DNA from: Rickettsiella grylli
GTDB lineage: Bacteria; Pseudomonadota; Gammaproteobacteria; Diplorickettsiales; Diplorickettsiaceae
Direction of reading: 5' to 3'
DNA length: 64,000 nucleotides
Assembly (NCBI RefSeq): GCF_000168295.1
Contig: NZ_AAQJ02000001.1
Coordinates: forward strand, 576,001 to 640,000
Shown here: piece by piece, positions 27,380 to 36,276 of the stretch
How positions within the stretch are numbered: position 1 is the stretch's first letter
Layout of the letters: each line of letters starts with the position of its first letter
Program-made: the position numbers and the translations under genes
The notes under the pieces: generated by a model
What the model saw: only the letters and a program-made list of their open reading frames with translations
Database searches by the model: none
Told to the model about the DNA's origin: nothing

Positions 27380-28505
27380 CCTGCAGATTTTTTGTTTTGA
27401 GCATTAAACGTTTAAAAACGGGTTCACTGATAAGACCTGCGTCAAATTTGCGTTGAGCATCAGACGACATGGGTTGGCCATAGTCGTTTAACAAACGTCG
27501 CGTAGTGGCACTCATTGTTTCGAGTTTCGCGTCTAATAAATGATCACGTAACGTTTGATCGAACACTAAAAATTCACGTAAAGCAATGCGTTTTCCATCC
27601 AGACTGGGTACCAGTTGTTGCCAAATAATGACACGTAACGTTTCAATGATATCGATCATTCGGGCTTTCGCTTCTTCAGCAGGGAAAGAATTGACTAGAC
27701 GCCTTAAGGTTTCAGAGACACCATTACTATGGAGCGTCGTATAAACAGGGTGTCCCGTTAAAGCCGCTTCGATAGAAGCGGTGATCGTTTCTGGATCACG
27801 GGATTCACCGACCAAAATGAGCCTAGGTTTGCGTCGTAGTGCATTACGTACGCCTGCAGCAAAGCTAGGAAGATGCCTCGGTATTTCGGATTGGCTAATA
27901 ATAGCACTGGGCATGCTAATTGAATCATAAACAAATTCTATGGGTGCTTCGTAGGTCAAAATTTTACGATGTGAATCTTCTTTTTCAGCCAAATCACGGA
28001 TGATAGCCGCTAATAGCGTGGTTTTACCAGAACCTGTCGCACCGGTCACATAAACGATGCCTTGTGAAGGCGCTAAAGCGTCAATTAATTGAGGTTCTAG
28101 GTTTAGATCGGACATTTTGGGTGGTGTATTCGGAATAGCACGAAAACTTATTTGTATTGCATCATGACCTTCGACCAAACAACCGGTGGCGTTCACACGG
28201 AATCGATAACGTTCATTTCGATGAGGCCGAAATTCATAATGCGTATCAATATCAATACCACTTAAAATTTGTGCGCTACCATTAGGACCATAAATAAGGT
28301 TCAGTATCTCGCCGACTTCAGTATTCGATAATTTTCGCTGTGTAATACGGTGTAATCGACCGTAACTTTCCGCAAAAATAGGTTCACCTGTTTGTAAAGT
28401 AATATCCGATGCGGCAAGCGTTTTTTGACAATGAATTAATAGCCGAGTTAAACAAGTCGCTGTAAAACGGACCGGTTCATCGGGAAGAAGAGTGCTTGTC
28501 ATCAC
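27372..28505 (-). CDS. dotB: Dot/Icm secretion ATPase DotB
   Basis: DotB is the cytoplasmic hexameric ATPase of the Dot/Icm type IVB secretion system, related to PilT/VirB11. The 377-residue protein carries Walker A GATGSGKTT at about 155-163, an Asp box TYEAPIEF, Walker B LILVGESRDPET and a His box ALTGHPVYTTLHSN. Length equals that of Legionella DotB (377). It overlaps dotC by 29 bases. It would work with DotA, IcmX and the core complex encoded outside this window. Confidence 0.94.
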   Translation of the reverse strand: MMTSTLLPDEPVRFTATCLTRLLIHCQKTLAASDITLQTGEPIFAESYGRLHRITQRKLSNTEVGEILNLIYGPNGSAQILSGIDIDTHYEFRPHRNERYRFRVNATGCLVEGHDAIQISFRAIPNTPPKMSDLNLEPQLIDALAPSQGIVYVTGATGSGKTTLLAAIIRDLAEKEDSHRKILTYEAPIEFVYDSISMPSAIISQSEIPRHLPSFAAGVRNALRRKPRLILVGESRDPETITASIEAALTGHPVYTTLHSNGVSETLRRLVNSFPAEEAKARMIDIIETLRVIIWQQLVPSLDGKRIALREFLVFDQTLRDHLLDAKLETMSATTRRLLNDYGQPMSSDAQRKFDAGLISEPVFKRLMLKTKNLQDD

Positions 28506-29403
28506 GTGTTACGACCGATTTCCATCGTTTCGGGTTAATTTGTAATTGAGGTAATGAAGTGATGCGGAGTATTTTATCGTTAATATGTAAGTCAGAACTA
28601 TTGCCGGTAATCCCTAAATCAGTATGCGCAACGAAAGGCCTACTCACCATGCCTTTTAATAATAAATTCCGATACAAAGCCATCCCTTTGAAATCACGGG
28701 TTAGACGCGATAAATTGTCATTAAAGATAGCATCGGCTTGATCAATCCCCTCTTGCCAGCCTAAGGTCGCGTATTTCTTCCAAATTAAACGTTCCTCTGT
28801 CGTTTTTGGCAAAAAAGCCGGTAAAGGGAGTTCGGGATGTGAGTAATCCATCCATAGATAGTTACGCCATTGTGGTGGAGCCGTTGTAAATCGAGCCTGG
28901 CTAATAATTTGATAAGTACGATCATCAATACGTAACGTTTGTTCATCCGCAAGTTTCAGCGAGTTATTTCCTTGGACTAATATAGGAGGGACGACATTGT
29001 GATCGAGCAGCATGAGGTTGAAATTAAAAATACGATCAAGCTGAGAAGAGTTCTGAGTGAGCGTTTGATTAATCCGCCCAGATTGCCACGCTAACCCCGC
29101 TTGAGCACCGACACTGGTTGCAATATCTTTTAAAGCGTGCGAACGTAAAGCCGTTATTTGTTTTTTAGCAGTTACGGCTTGTGCATGTAAATTCTGTAAC
29201 TGTTCTAAATTGTCGAGACTACCGACCGTTTTATAGTGGGTTTGCACGGTACTACACGCACTGAGCAATGCGAGTAGATTTAATAGGGTCAAAAAATAAA
29301 GTATATTGTTGAGGTAGTTCTTAAGCCTTTTTTTTGGGCTGAACAATAGACCTATAACGGAGTAACCTCCGTTTTGGATGTTTTTGCGCTTAATTTTTAG
29401 CAT
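28477..29403 (-). CDS. dotC: Dot/Icm outer-membrane lipoprotein DotC
   Basis: DotC is a lipoprotein that, with DotD, places DotH in the outer membrane to form the Dot/Icm core complex. The product has a basic N-terminus, a membrane segment and a lipobox LLALLSAC, then a soluble domain with PPQWRNYLWMDYSHPELP and the segment RLTRDFKGMALYRNLLLKGMVS, which fit DotC. The start is set at 29403 (MLKIKRKNIQ); the open frame extends to 29439. It overlaps dotD by 14 bases and dotB by 29, so the three are translated as a coupled set. Confidence 0.9.
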   Translation of the reverse strand: MLKIKRKNIQNGGYSVIGLLFSPKKRLKNYLNNILYFLTLLNLLALLSACSTVQTHYKTVGSLDNLEQLQNLHAQAVTAKKQITALRSHALKDIATSVGAQAGLAWQSGRINQTLTQNSSQLDRIFNFNLMLLDHNVVPPILVQGNNSLKLADEQTLRIDDRTYQIISQARFTTAPPQWRNYLWMDYSHPELPLPAFLPKTTEERLIWKKYATLGWQEGIDQADAIFNDNLSRLTRDFKGMALYRNLLLKGMVSRPFVAHTDLGITGNSSDLHINDKILRITSLPQLQINPKRWKSVVTRDDKHSSSR

Positions 29404-29875
29404 AACGTAATTCAATCGTTTTAATGCCGGGATAGACATGGATATTCGCGTTTTGTCCTGCCTGCAGATTAGCGTTTCGAATAATGTAATTGAGCGGTGT
29501 ATTGTGTGAGGAAATCGTGACTAAAACAGGAACGGCCGGCCGCTTTCCGATGACTTCTAAACGGAAGTGAGCGAGTTTTGCAATACGTTGTAACAGAGGC
29601 TCAATAGGTCCCGACCAGTCCACCGAAGCAATGGTTTTCACTAAGCCAGAGGCGCTCGGATAGGGAAGTGATTTCGTAATAGGAGGGCTCGATGCTTTTT
29701 CAAGTTCTTTCAATTCATTGAGCGATTGACTCACAGAGCGTGCTGCTTCGGCTAACTTCATTGAAGCGTCGCTTGAAGTTGCACTGAACGTTGTTGGCGT
29801 TATGGAATGAGGTACGTTTTGTGAAGCACATCCGGAGAGTAGACCCACAAAAAGCGCTGCTGTTATTTTTTTCAT
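29390..29875 (-). CDS. dotD: Dot/Icm outer-membrane lipoprotein DotD
   Basis: DotD is the partner lipoprotein of DotC in the Dot/Icm core complex, with a domain resembling secretin N-domains. The 161-residue product starts MKKITAALFVGLLSGC, a short lipoprotein signal with Cys16 as the lipidated residue, and continues with a soluble domain containing PLLQRIAKLAHFRLEVIGKR. The start at 29875 is chosen because it directly gives the signal peptide; the open frame continues to 29926. It is the first gene of a dotD-dotC-dotB-epmA unit. Confidence 0.88.
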   Translation of the reverse strand: MKKITAALFVGLLSGCASQNVPHSITPTTFSATSSDASMKLAEAARSVSQSLNELKELEKASSPPITKSLPYPSASGLVKTIASVDWSGPIEPLLQRIAKLAHFRLEVIGKRPAVPVLVTISSHNTPLNYIIRNANLQAGQNANIHVYPGIKTIELRYAKN

Positions 29876-29953
29876 TCTTACGTTGAGTTTTAATAAAATT
29901 CTATTATTTATACTGCATTGAAGCAAGAAGACCCTATAATGTCAAGCGGTCGG

Positions 29954-30526
29954 CTAAACGTTCGATTGTATTAAACCATAGTGCACTTGACCGGCTGTTT
30001 TATTGTATTGAAGACACCAATTTTCCGGAAGTTTCAACCGTTTTAACGGGGTTTTGGATTCTATATAAATTTTAGCATCTTTCGCTAATAACTGTTCTTT
30101 GAGCAACCAGGCACAGGCTAAATCAAGCCAATTTTGGTAAAAAGGAGGATCCAAAAAAACAATATTAAATAGCGAATTTTTTGTTTGAAAGAGTCGGCTG
30201 GCATCAAAAGGAAAGTGTTTCTGATAGACATGAGCACGATTCTCCGCTGAAAACTGTCTCAGTTGAGTTTTTAAATAGGATACTAACACGGCCGATTGTT
30301 CTATAAACGTCACCGATTGTACATGACGTGAAAGTGCTTCAAAGCCTAACGCGCCGCTGCCTGCAAATAAATCTAAGCAATGCGCATGAACAAGATCGTG
30401 AGCTAACCAGTTAAACAAGGTTTCTCTGACGCGATTAGGCGTAGGACGTAAACCGAAGAGAGCGGGAAATTGAAGTTTTCTACCTCGCCATTGACCGCCA
30501 ATGATTCTAATTTCGCCTTTTTTCAT
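29954..30526 (-). CDS. rsmD: 16S rRNA m2G966 methyltransferase
   Basis: RsmD methylates guanine 966 of 16S rRNA. The 190-residue protein has the family opening IRIIGGQWRGRKLQFP, the substrate segment LRPTPNRVRETLFNWL, SAM motif LDLFAGSGALGFEALSR and catalytic DPPF (residues about 126-129). It is divergent from ftsY, the common RsmD-FtsY arrangement. Confidence 0.95.
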   Translation of the reverse strand: MKKGEIRIIGGQWRGRKLQFPALFGLRPTPNRVRETLFNWLAHDLVHAHCLDLFAGSGALGFEALSRHVQSVTFIEQSAVLVSYLKTQLRQFSAENRAHVYQKHFPFDASRLFQTKNSLFNIVFLDPPFYQNWLDLACAWLLKEQLLAKDAKIYIESKTPLKRLKLPENWCLQYNKTAGQVHYGLIQSNV

Positions 30527-30661
30527 AACTTAACCTAAATAGCATACCGCACGTTTTATTTTTTAATAAAATTTTAAAAAGCAGCATCATCTTTTGAGCG
30601 AGATTGTGTTAAATTAGAGACGCTATTTATTATAAAGTGTTTCAATTATACTGCATACCTT

Positions 30662-31684
30662 ATGTTTAAATTTTTAAAACGCAAAGAATCTCCTATGAAT
30701 GTGCGTGAGGGGAATGAATCCCTGGAACGTAAAGACCATTTTCTTTATCGAATAAAAAATAGTTTACTGAAAACACGCCATCAGTTTACTGAAAATCTTG
30801 CCCATCTTCTATTCGGTAAAAAAAAGATTGACGCCGAATTAATAGATGAAATAGTCGATTTGCTTTTAATGGCCGATGTGGGTTCTACCGTGACCGAAGC
30901 GATTATCCAACGCTTAACGGTGAAATTAGAACGGAACCATTTAACAGACGGCCAAGTGATATGGGACGTATTAAAACAACAATTAGGTGAATTATTGCAA
31001 CCGTGTGAAGCCCCGTTAATGATTGATTCAACCCATAAACCGATGGTTATTTTAGTGGTTGGCGTGAATGGTGTAGGTAAGACAACCAGTATTGGGAAGC
31101 TTGCCTATTATTTAAAAAAACAAGGTAAGAAAGTGATGTTAGCAGCAGGGGATACCTTTCGGGCTGCGGCGACTGAACAACTCACCATCTGGGCAGAACG
31201 TAATCAGATTCCCATTATTGCGCAGCATCAGGGCGCAGATAGTGCTTCTGTGATTTATGATGCATTCCAAGCCGCGAAAGCAAGAAATATTGACGTATTG
31301 ATTGCAGATACTGCGGGAAGGTTCCATACGAAAAACAATTTAATGCAAGAATTACAAAAGATTAAAAAGGTGATGGGCAAACTGGATGTAAGCGCCCCCC
31401 ATGAAATTATGTTGATTTTAGACGCAAATACCGGCCAGAATGCGTTAATGCAAGCGCAAGTCTTTCATGAAGCCTTAGGCTTAACCGGCTTGATGCTGAC
31501 TAAATTAGATGGGACTGCCAAAGGAGGAGTCATTTTTGCTATCGCCGAAAAATTGGGTCTACCTATTCGCTTTGTGGGGCTCGGTGAAGCCATGAGTGAT
31601 ATACATGTTTTCTCTGCAAAGGAATTTGTTGAGGCTTTATTTTCTTTGGAAAAAAAATCAAACTCGTTAGAACACATTAAATAG
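30662..31684 (+). CDS. ftsY: Signal recognition particle receptor FtsY
   Basis: FtsY is the membrane-bound GTPase that receives ribosome-SRP complexes for co-translational insertion. The 340-residue protein has the NG domain with G1 GVNGVGKTTSIGKLA (from residue 134), DTFRAAATEQL, G3 DTAGRFHTK and G4 TKLDGTAKGG. The acidic N-terminal A domain is very short compared with E. coli FtsY (497). No ftsE-ftsX pair follows; the next gene is a rubredoxin. No clear ribosome site precedes the ATG. Confidence 0.95.
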   Translation: MFKFLKRKESPMNVREGNESLERKDHFLYRIKNSLLKTRHQFTENLAHLLFGKKKIDAELIDEIVDLLLMADVGSTVTEAIIQRLTVKLERNHLTDGQVIWDVLKQQLGELLQPCEAPLMIDSTHKPMVILVVGVNGVGKTTSIGKLAYYLKKQGKKVMLAAGDTFRAAATEQLTIWAERNQIPIIAQHQGADSASVIYDAFQAAKARNIDVLIADTAGRFHTKNNLMQELQKIKKVMGKLDVSAPHEIMLILDANTGQNALMQAQVFHEALGLTGLMLTKLDGTAKGGVIFAIAEKLGLPIRFVGLGEAMSDIHVFSAKEFVEALFSLEKKSNSLEHIK

Positions 31685-31701
31685 TATATTAAAGAGGAAA
31701 A

Positions 31702-31884
31702 ATGTCACAGACTAAAATTTTTAGAAAATATATGTGCTTGCTGTGTGGCTACGTTTATGATGAAGAACAAGGTTGGGAAGAAGATGGAATTCCACCCGGC
31801 ACACGCTGGGAAGATGTTCCTTTAACGTGGCGTTGTCCTGAATGTGGTGCAATGAAAGAAGATTTTGAAATGGTAGAATTATGA
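31702..31884 (+). CDS. Rubredoxin
   Basis: A 60-residue one-iron electron carrier. Two Cys pairs (CLLCGYVYD and CPECGAMKEDF) bind a Fe(Cys)4 centre, with the Trp/Tyr/Pro pattern GIPPGTRWEDVPLTW between them. A good ribosome site (AAGAGG) lies ahead and the gene follows ftsY by 17 bases. The redox partner is not evident. Its last six bases overlap the 3' end of hemJ on the other strand. Confidence 0.94.
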   Translation: MSQTKIFRKYMCLLCGYVYDEEQGWEEDGIPPGTRWEDVPLTWRCPECGAMKEDFEMVEL

Positions 31885-32307
31885 GTTGAAAGGTTTTATC
31901 TCCGTGACCATAACAATAGCAATCAGCAGTACGGTGGGAACCTCATTCAATACACGGTAGAATAGGCTTGTATGTGGGTTGTTATTTTTACGAAAATCCA
32001 TCAAGCATTTTCCACAATAAAAATGAAAAAGAATCAAGATAAACACAAGACCTAACTTTAAATGCATCCAACGAGTGGTGACATAATAATGCCACGCGGA
32101 GTGAAAGAGGATAAATCCAAAAATAAGCGTTAATAGCGCAGAAGGCGTCATGATATAGTAATAAAGACGACGCTCCATACATTGAAAGCGTTCGATGCTG
32201 ATGCTATCTTTTGCATCAGCGTGATAAACAAATAAGCGCGGTAAATAAAATAAACCGGCAAACCAGGCGACCATTGCAATGATGTGCAAGGCTTTGATCC
32301 AGAGCAT
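31879..32307 (-). CDS. hemJ: Protoporphyrinogen IX oxidase HemJ
   Basis: HemJ oxidises protoporphyrinogen IX to protoporphyrin IX late in heme synthesis, in bacteria lacking HemG and HemY. The 142-residue protein has four membrane helices and the HemJ start MLWIKALHIIAMVAWFAGLF with its conserved His8, followed by YLPRLFVYHADA. A conserved Lys/Trp segment RWMHLKLGLV lies in helix 3. It is divergent from hemF, which carries out the preceding step, across 45 bases. Confidence 0.93.
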   Translation of the reverse strand: MLWIKALHIIAMVAWFAGLFYLPRLFVYHADAKDSISIERFQCMERRLYYYIMTPSALLTLIFGFILFHSAWHYYVTTRWMHLKLGLVFILILFHFYCGKCLMDFRKNNNPHTSLFYRVLNEVPTVLLIAIVMVTEIKPFNS

Positions 32308-32352
32308 AAATGATCTCCACGTATTATTTTAATGGTTAATTAAACGAACACG

Positions 32353-33270
32353 ATGAATTATGACGTAATTATCCCAACAATCAAAGATTATTTACTGGCA
32401 TTACAAACCAAAATTTGTTTATGTTTAGAAAAAGAAGAAAACCACGAAAAATTTATAACCGATAAGTGGATTCATCCTCAAGGAGGGGGTGGAAAAACGT
32501 GTATTTTATCAGGTCATCTTATCGAAAAAGGAGCGGTTAATTTTTCTCACGTGTGGGGTGAAGCATTACCCGCCAGTGTGAGCCAACGATATCCTTCTCT
32601 AGGCGCAACTGCATTTCAGGCGATGGGAATTTCGTTGGTGATTCATCCACGAAATCCTTACGTTCCCACGGTACATATGAACTTACGTTTTATTGCCTTG
32701 CCACCAGGACGGGAACCGCAATGGTGGTTTGGTGGAGGTTTTGATTTAACTCCCTATTATCCTTTTTTAGAAGATTGCCAGCATTGGCATCGTGTGGCTA
32801 AGCAAAGCTGTGATCCGTTTGGTTTATCGCTTTATCAGCGTTACAAAAAAAATTGTGATGATTATTTTTATTTAAAACATCGACAGGAAGCACGAGGTAT
32901 CGGTGGACTTTTTTTTGATGATTTGAATGCGTGGCCGTTCGATCGATGTTTTGCGTTTGTTCAAAGTGTGGGTGATCATTTTTTAAAAGCGTATTTACCG
33001 ATTGTACAACGACGTAAAAACGATGCTTATGGTGAACGCGAACGCCAATTTCAAGCTTTACGACGAAGCCGTTATGTAGAATTTAATTTGATTTATGATA
33101 GAGGGACATTATTTGGTTTACAAAGTAATGGACGGACTGAGTCTATATTAAGCACAATGCCGCCGCACGCACATTGGAAATATAATTGGCAGCCGGATAA
33201 AGGATCTAAAGAAGCAGAACTGACCGAAAAATTTTTAATCGCAAGAGATTGGCTCTGCCTAAAAACTTAG
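32353..33270 (+). CDS. hemF: Oxygen-dependent coproporphyrinogen III oxidase
   Basis: HemF converts coproporphyrinogen III to protoporphyrinogen IX with O2. The 305-residue protein contains [19 protein letters not shown], the highly conserved [28 protein letters not shown] and [17 protein letters not shown] segments. It matches E. coli HemF in length (299). Its 3' end overlaps the recombinase gene on the opposite strand by four bases. Confidence 0.96.
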   Translation: MNYDVIIPTIKDYLLALQTKICLCLEKEENHEKFITDKWIHPQGGGGKTCILSGHLIEKGAVNFSHVWGEALPASVSQRYPSLGATAFQAMGISLVIHPRNPYVPTVHMNLRFIALPPGREPQWWFGGGFDLTPYYPFLEDCQHWHRVAKQSCDPFGLSLYQRYKKNCDDYFYLKHRQEARGIGGLFFDDLNAWPFDRCFAFVQSVGDHFLKAYLPIVQRRKNDAYGERERQFQALRRSRYVEFNLIYDRGTLFGLQSNGRTESILSTMPPHAHWKYNWQPDKGSKEAELTEKFLIARDWLCLKT

Positions 33271-34502
33271 GCTAATGGATCGAGTTTTTTCTTTTTGGCG
33301 GATGCATGACGTGCACGCATTTCAACATCGATATATTGATCCGTAATTGCACTCGAGCTATGACCGGCATCGTCACGCACATGTTCACGGGGACGATGTT
33401 TAATATCTTCCGAAATTCCTGTGTGACGGAGCCAGTGCACCGTGGCGGTTTTTAATTCTATCGCATCATCCTCAAGCCCATCGTGGGCCATGCGTAAAAA
33501 AGCAGCGTCAAAGCAGGTTTGAACAATACACCGAATTTGACGTGTACTTTGAATGGCAGCCCCACCGTTCATTTTTCGAATAAGTGGTGTGGTTTCGCCT
33601 CGGCTGGGTAAGGCGGTTAACCCTAAATGTTCACGGTATCGTTTTAATGCATTTAACAGGTCATCACTCACACTAATTAAACGTTCTTTATTTCCTTTAC
33701 CAACGGTTAAAAACCACCAGTTGCCATCGGCGTCTTTTTGAAAATGGCCCATCTGGGGGGTCCAACGGGCGCTTGCGGCTAATTCAGAAATACGTAAATA
33801 CAGGCCATATAAGGCTTTCATAATAAATAAAGTTCGATGATGCACGTCCGGTTTTTTTTTGGAAAGTATTTCTGCAGTTTCAATGACATAGGACCATTGT
33901 AATTCACTTAAACGGCGTACTTGACGATGATTTTTTTGCTGTCGAATAAATTTACTTTTTTGACGGATTTGCGCAACAGGATTAAAATTTATATAATCTT
34001 CTTGAATTAAATAGTTATAAAAACTTCCACAAATGGCAAAAATTGCTTGTAAAGCCTTTTGCGACAAGGCATATTTTTTAATATCAGGCAGGATGCCTTG
34101 CTGGCTCGCCATTTTGCTCGTCGTTGCCACAAAAGGTCGCCAATCAGGATGAGGTTTTCTTTCTCCCTGGTGTGTGGAATAGCGTGCAACGGTTTTAACA
34201 CCTATCCATTGTTGAGGGGGGTGTTGGCAAAAAGTGATGAAGGCTTCAATGTCATGACGGCGTAATTCTCTGATTGATTTTTTTAAAACCAACCAACTCC
34301 ATTGTAACAATCGTTCAATTTCGCGTCGATAGGCATTAAACGTCGCCTCGCTGCCACGATAGCTATAGAGAAATTGTAAAGCATGTGCATAATCTTTCTG
34401 CGCATAAGGCTTATTGTTGAACAGGTCTAAATGATGAAACCCTTTCTTTAAATCGATAAATTTCAAGTTATCAAATAAAGGAGTTGGAGAATGAAGCGAC
34501 AT
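33267..34502 (-). CDS. Long tyrosine recombinase (XerC/D-like)
   Basis: A 411-residue site-specific recombinase of the tyrosine family. The N-terminal part (about 50-180) has a SAM-like core-binding domain ([20 protein letters not shown]); the catalytic part shows Arg in [13 protein letters not shown], Lys in [11 protein letters not shown], the HWLRHTG box, a GHSS motif and the nucleophile in ITDQYIDV. It is about 100 residues longer than XerC or XerD because of insertions. I see no other phage genes or attachment repeats around it, so it may be a stable chromosomal recombinase rather than part of a mobile element. Confidence 0.85.
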   Translation of the reverse strand: MSLHSPTPLFDNLKFIDLKKGFHHLDLFNNKPYAQKDYAHALQFLYSYRGSEATFNAYRREIERLLQWSWLVLKKSIRELRRHDIEAFITFCQHPPQQWIGVKTVARYSTHQGERKPHPDWRPFVATTSKMASQQGILPDIKKYALSQKALQAIFAICGSFYNYLIQEDYINFNPVAQIRQKSKFIRQQKNHRQVRRLSELQWSYVIETAEILSKKKPDVHHRTLFIMKALYGLYLRISELAASARWTPQMGHFQKDADGNWWFLTVGKGNKERLISVSDDLLNALKRYREHLGLTALPSRGETTPLIRKMNGGAAIQSTRQIRCIVQTCFDAAFLRMAHDGLEDDAIELKTATVHWLRHTGISEDIKHRPREHVRDDAGHSSSAITDQYIDVEMRARHASAKKKKLDPLA

Positions 34503-34609
34503 AATCTTTCTATTTTAGCAAAAATTTTCTCACGTTGACTCAATCTTTTTTAAAAAAAGCAGAATCAGCATGAAAATAAAATTAACAAGCATTTTTTAAA
34601 AAAATTGAG

Positions 34610-34615
34610 TATAAT
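34610..34615 (+). promoter_or_regulatory. Putative -10 box upstream of the paralogous membrane-protein pair
   Basis: TATAAT at 34610-34615 lies about 35 bases before the first membrane-protein start, in a strongly AT-rich region. A TTAACA at 34582-34587 is 22 bases upstream, too far for an ordinary -35, so the promoter is only tentative. Confidence 0.4.
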
Positions 34616-34650
34616 CCCGGCCTTCCTCACTAGGGAGCTGAGTCAACTGA

Positions 34651-36153
34651 ATGCTCACGATTGTTTCTCACATCAAGGAACATATCACAACAACTGAATT
34701 TTGGCGGGCCTTATCGTTCGTCTTGAAGCGGCTTGAAAGTATCGCAAAATATCTCACACAACTTCCGCTTCCGTTTACGATAATTCTCTATAGTTTGCAT
34801 GGAGTGAGGGCGAGTTTAAGAATAGTTCATTATGTGAAGAAAACTAAAAATAAAAATTTAGGCGAGACGTGCAAATTTTTATTTTCTGTTTTTAAAGTGT
34901 TGATCGCTCTGATTGCATTCGCTTTATTGGCCTCTGGTTTTGGCTCTCTACCGACCGCGTTACTGACTGCGTTTTTTTCTTACACGGTGCTGAAACTTGT
35001 TCACAGTACGGCTGTTTTACTCGCAAGTACCGTGTTCGCTCTCAACATGAATAAGTCACGTATCGAACAGCAATGGGCGTTATCGAATTATCGGTGTAAC
35101 ATCAACAAACATGCGGCTTTATTAAGTACAGGCTTATTATTTGTGAGCGTAACGTATCTCAGTACGCGAAGTCGTTTGATGTGGACTAACCCGCTACTAT
35201 TACTGATTGATGGAGTCATGCTGTTCGGAATAGGGGCAACAATAGGGTATATCAGTTATAAAATTATTAAACATAAACGCATCGATGGTGAAATTTTAAT
35301 AGGTCGAGAACACAGTGTTCAGTGTTTAAAAAAAGTATTATTTTTTGGTTTACCCTCCATTGCGTTGTTATTGATTATTCTGACACCGGGTTTAGGTTTT
35401 TTTTCAGTGACAACCGCTTTAATCGTTCTTTGTGCGCAAGACATTGTACTGACTATTTATTATTATTTTTTTAATAGTAGTATTCCGGATCCGAAACCCG
35501 CTCATTGGAGTGAACCTTCCCATCAAGATTTTTGGAAAACGAGTTGGGATTATTACACAACTTTTTCACCCATTTATTATTTAAAAACGCAGATTTCGGA
35601 TCAATTTCCGAGCATGACTGAGGTGAATCAGACCAATAAAAAATTACTGTTAAAAATGACCATTATAAAATTACTTCACATCGAAAGTACATTAGAAAAA
35701 ATTGAGAAATTAGGAAAAATAGGCCGTCTTATCCTATCACAAAAAAAACACCAGATTAAAAAAAAATACTTACTTCGAGAGTTAGCATGGGTTTTAAATA
35801 CAGACGATCAGGAGGTTTTAATCGATTTGTTTATTCGAACGTTAATCGATTTAGCAAAAATTAAACAATTCAAATATTTACATCAGAAACTTGATGAATT
35901 ACTCGAATTATTCGATAAAAATAATCAAACGTATCTCATTCCGAAGGATAAAAATTGTTTTAAAGAAAATACATGGGGTCAATTATTTTTTTTAGCAAAG
36001 CAAATGAAAAGTAATCAGGTTCCTGAAATGAATAAACCAAAACTATTTTATCAATCTTTTTGGAAAAAAATGGGTGCGTGCGAGGCGTTATCACATGCTT
36101 TTAAAGCGTCACGTGCGATAGAGGAACAGATAAGTCTCGTTCCATTATCCTGA
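34651..36153 (+). CDS. Multi-membrane protein of unknown function, paralog A
   Basis: A 500-residue protein I do not recognise. It has hydrophobic segments near residues 35-55, 70-95, 98-120, 150-172, 180-198, 228-250 and 252-272, then a mainly helical cytosol-like C-terminal half (about 300-500) rich in Lys and Leu. It shares motifs in the same order with the next gene: a Pro-Leu stretch before LYSLHGVRASL, the KNKNLGETCKFLFSVFKV segment, a SNYRCNINKHAALLS segment and a C-terminal FYQSFWKK. The two are tandem duplicates. In a Dot/Icm-bearing lineage such orphans are often effectors; the sequence alone does not show this. Confidence 0.7.
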   Translation: MLTIVSHIKEHITTTEFWRALSFVLKRLESIAKYLTQLPLPFTIILYSLHGVRASLRIVHYVKKTKNKNLGETCKFLFSVFKVLIALIAFALLASGFGSLPTALLTAFFSYTVLKLVHSTAVLLASTVFALNMNKSRIEQQWALSNYRCNINKHAALLSTGLLFVSVTYLSTRSRLMWTNPLLLLIDGVMLFGIGATIGYISYKIIKHKRIDGEILIGREHSVQCLKKVLFFGLPSIALLLIILTPGLGFFSVTTALIVLCAQDIVLTIYYYFFNSSIPDPKPAHWSEPSHQDFWKTSWDYYTTFSPIYYLKTQISDQFPSMTEVNQTNKKLLLKMTIIKLLHIESTLEKIEKLGKIGRLILSQKKHQIKKKYLLRELAWVLNTDDQEVLIDLFIRTLIDLAKIKQFKYLHQKLDELLELFDKNNQTYLIPKDKNCFKENTWGQLFFLAKQMKSNQVPEMNKPKLFYQSFWKKMGACEALSHAFKASRAIEEQISLVPLS

Positions 36154-36276
36154 GTAAAAATAATTAAAGAGAGATAATCAACAAAAGGACTTAAGGATAA
36201 CTAAAGGAAACAGCATTATACTGAACCGCCTGATGCCAATGGCCTGCATTAAGAAACAAGTCATAGAGTAGAAACT

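Noticed and set aside
33267..34502. Treating the long tyrosine recombinase as the integrase of the 40.7-46.2 kb element
   Set aside because: It is 6 kb away, separated by housekeeping pdxST and a helicase gene, and the element has its own (broken) integrase next to the excisionase-like gene.
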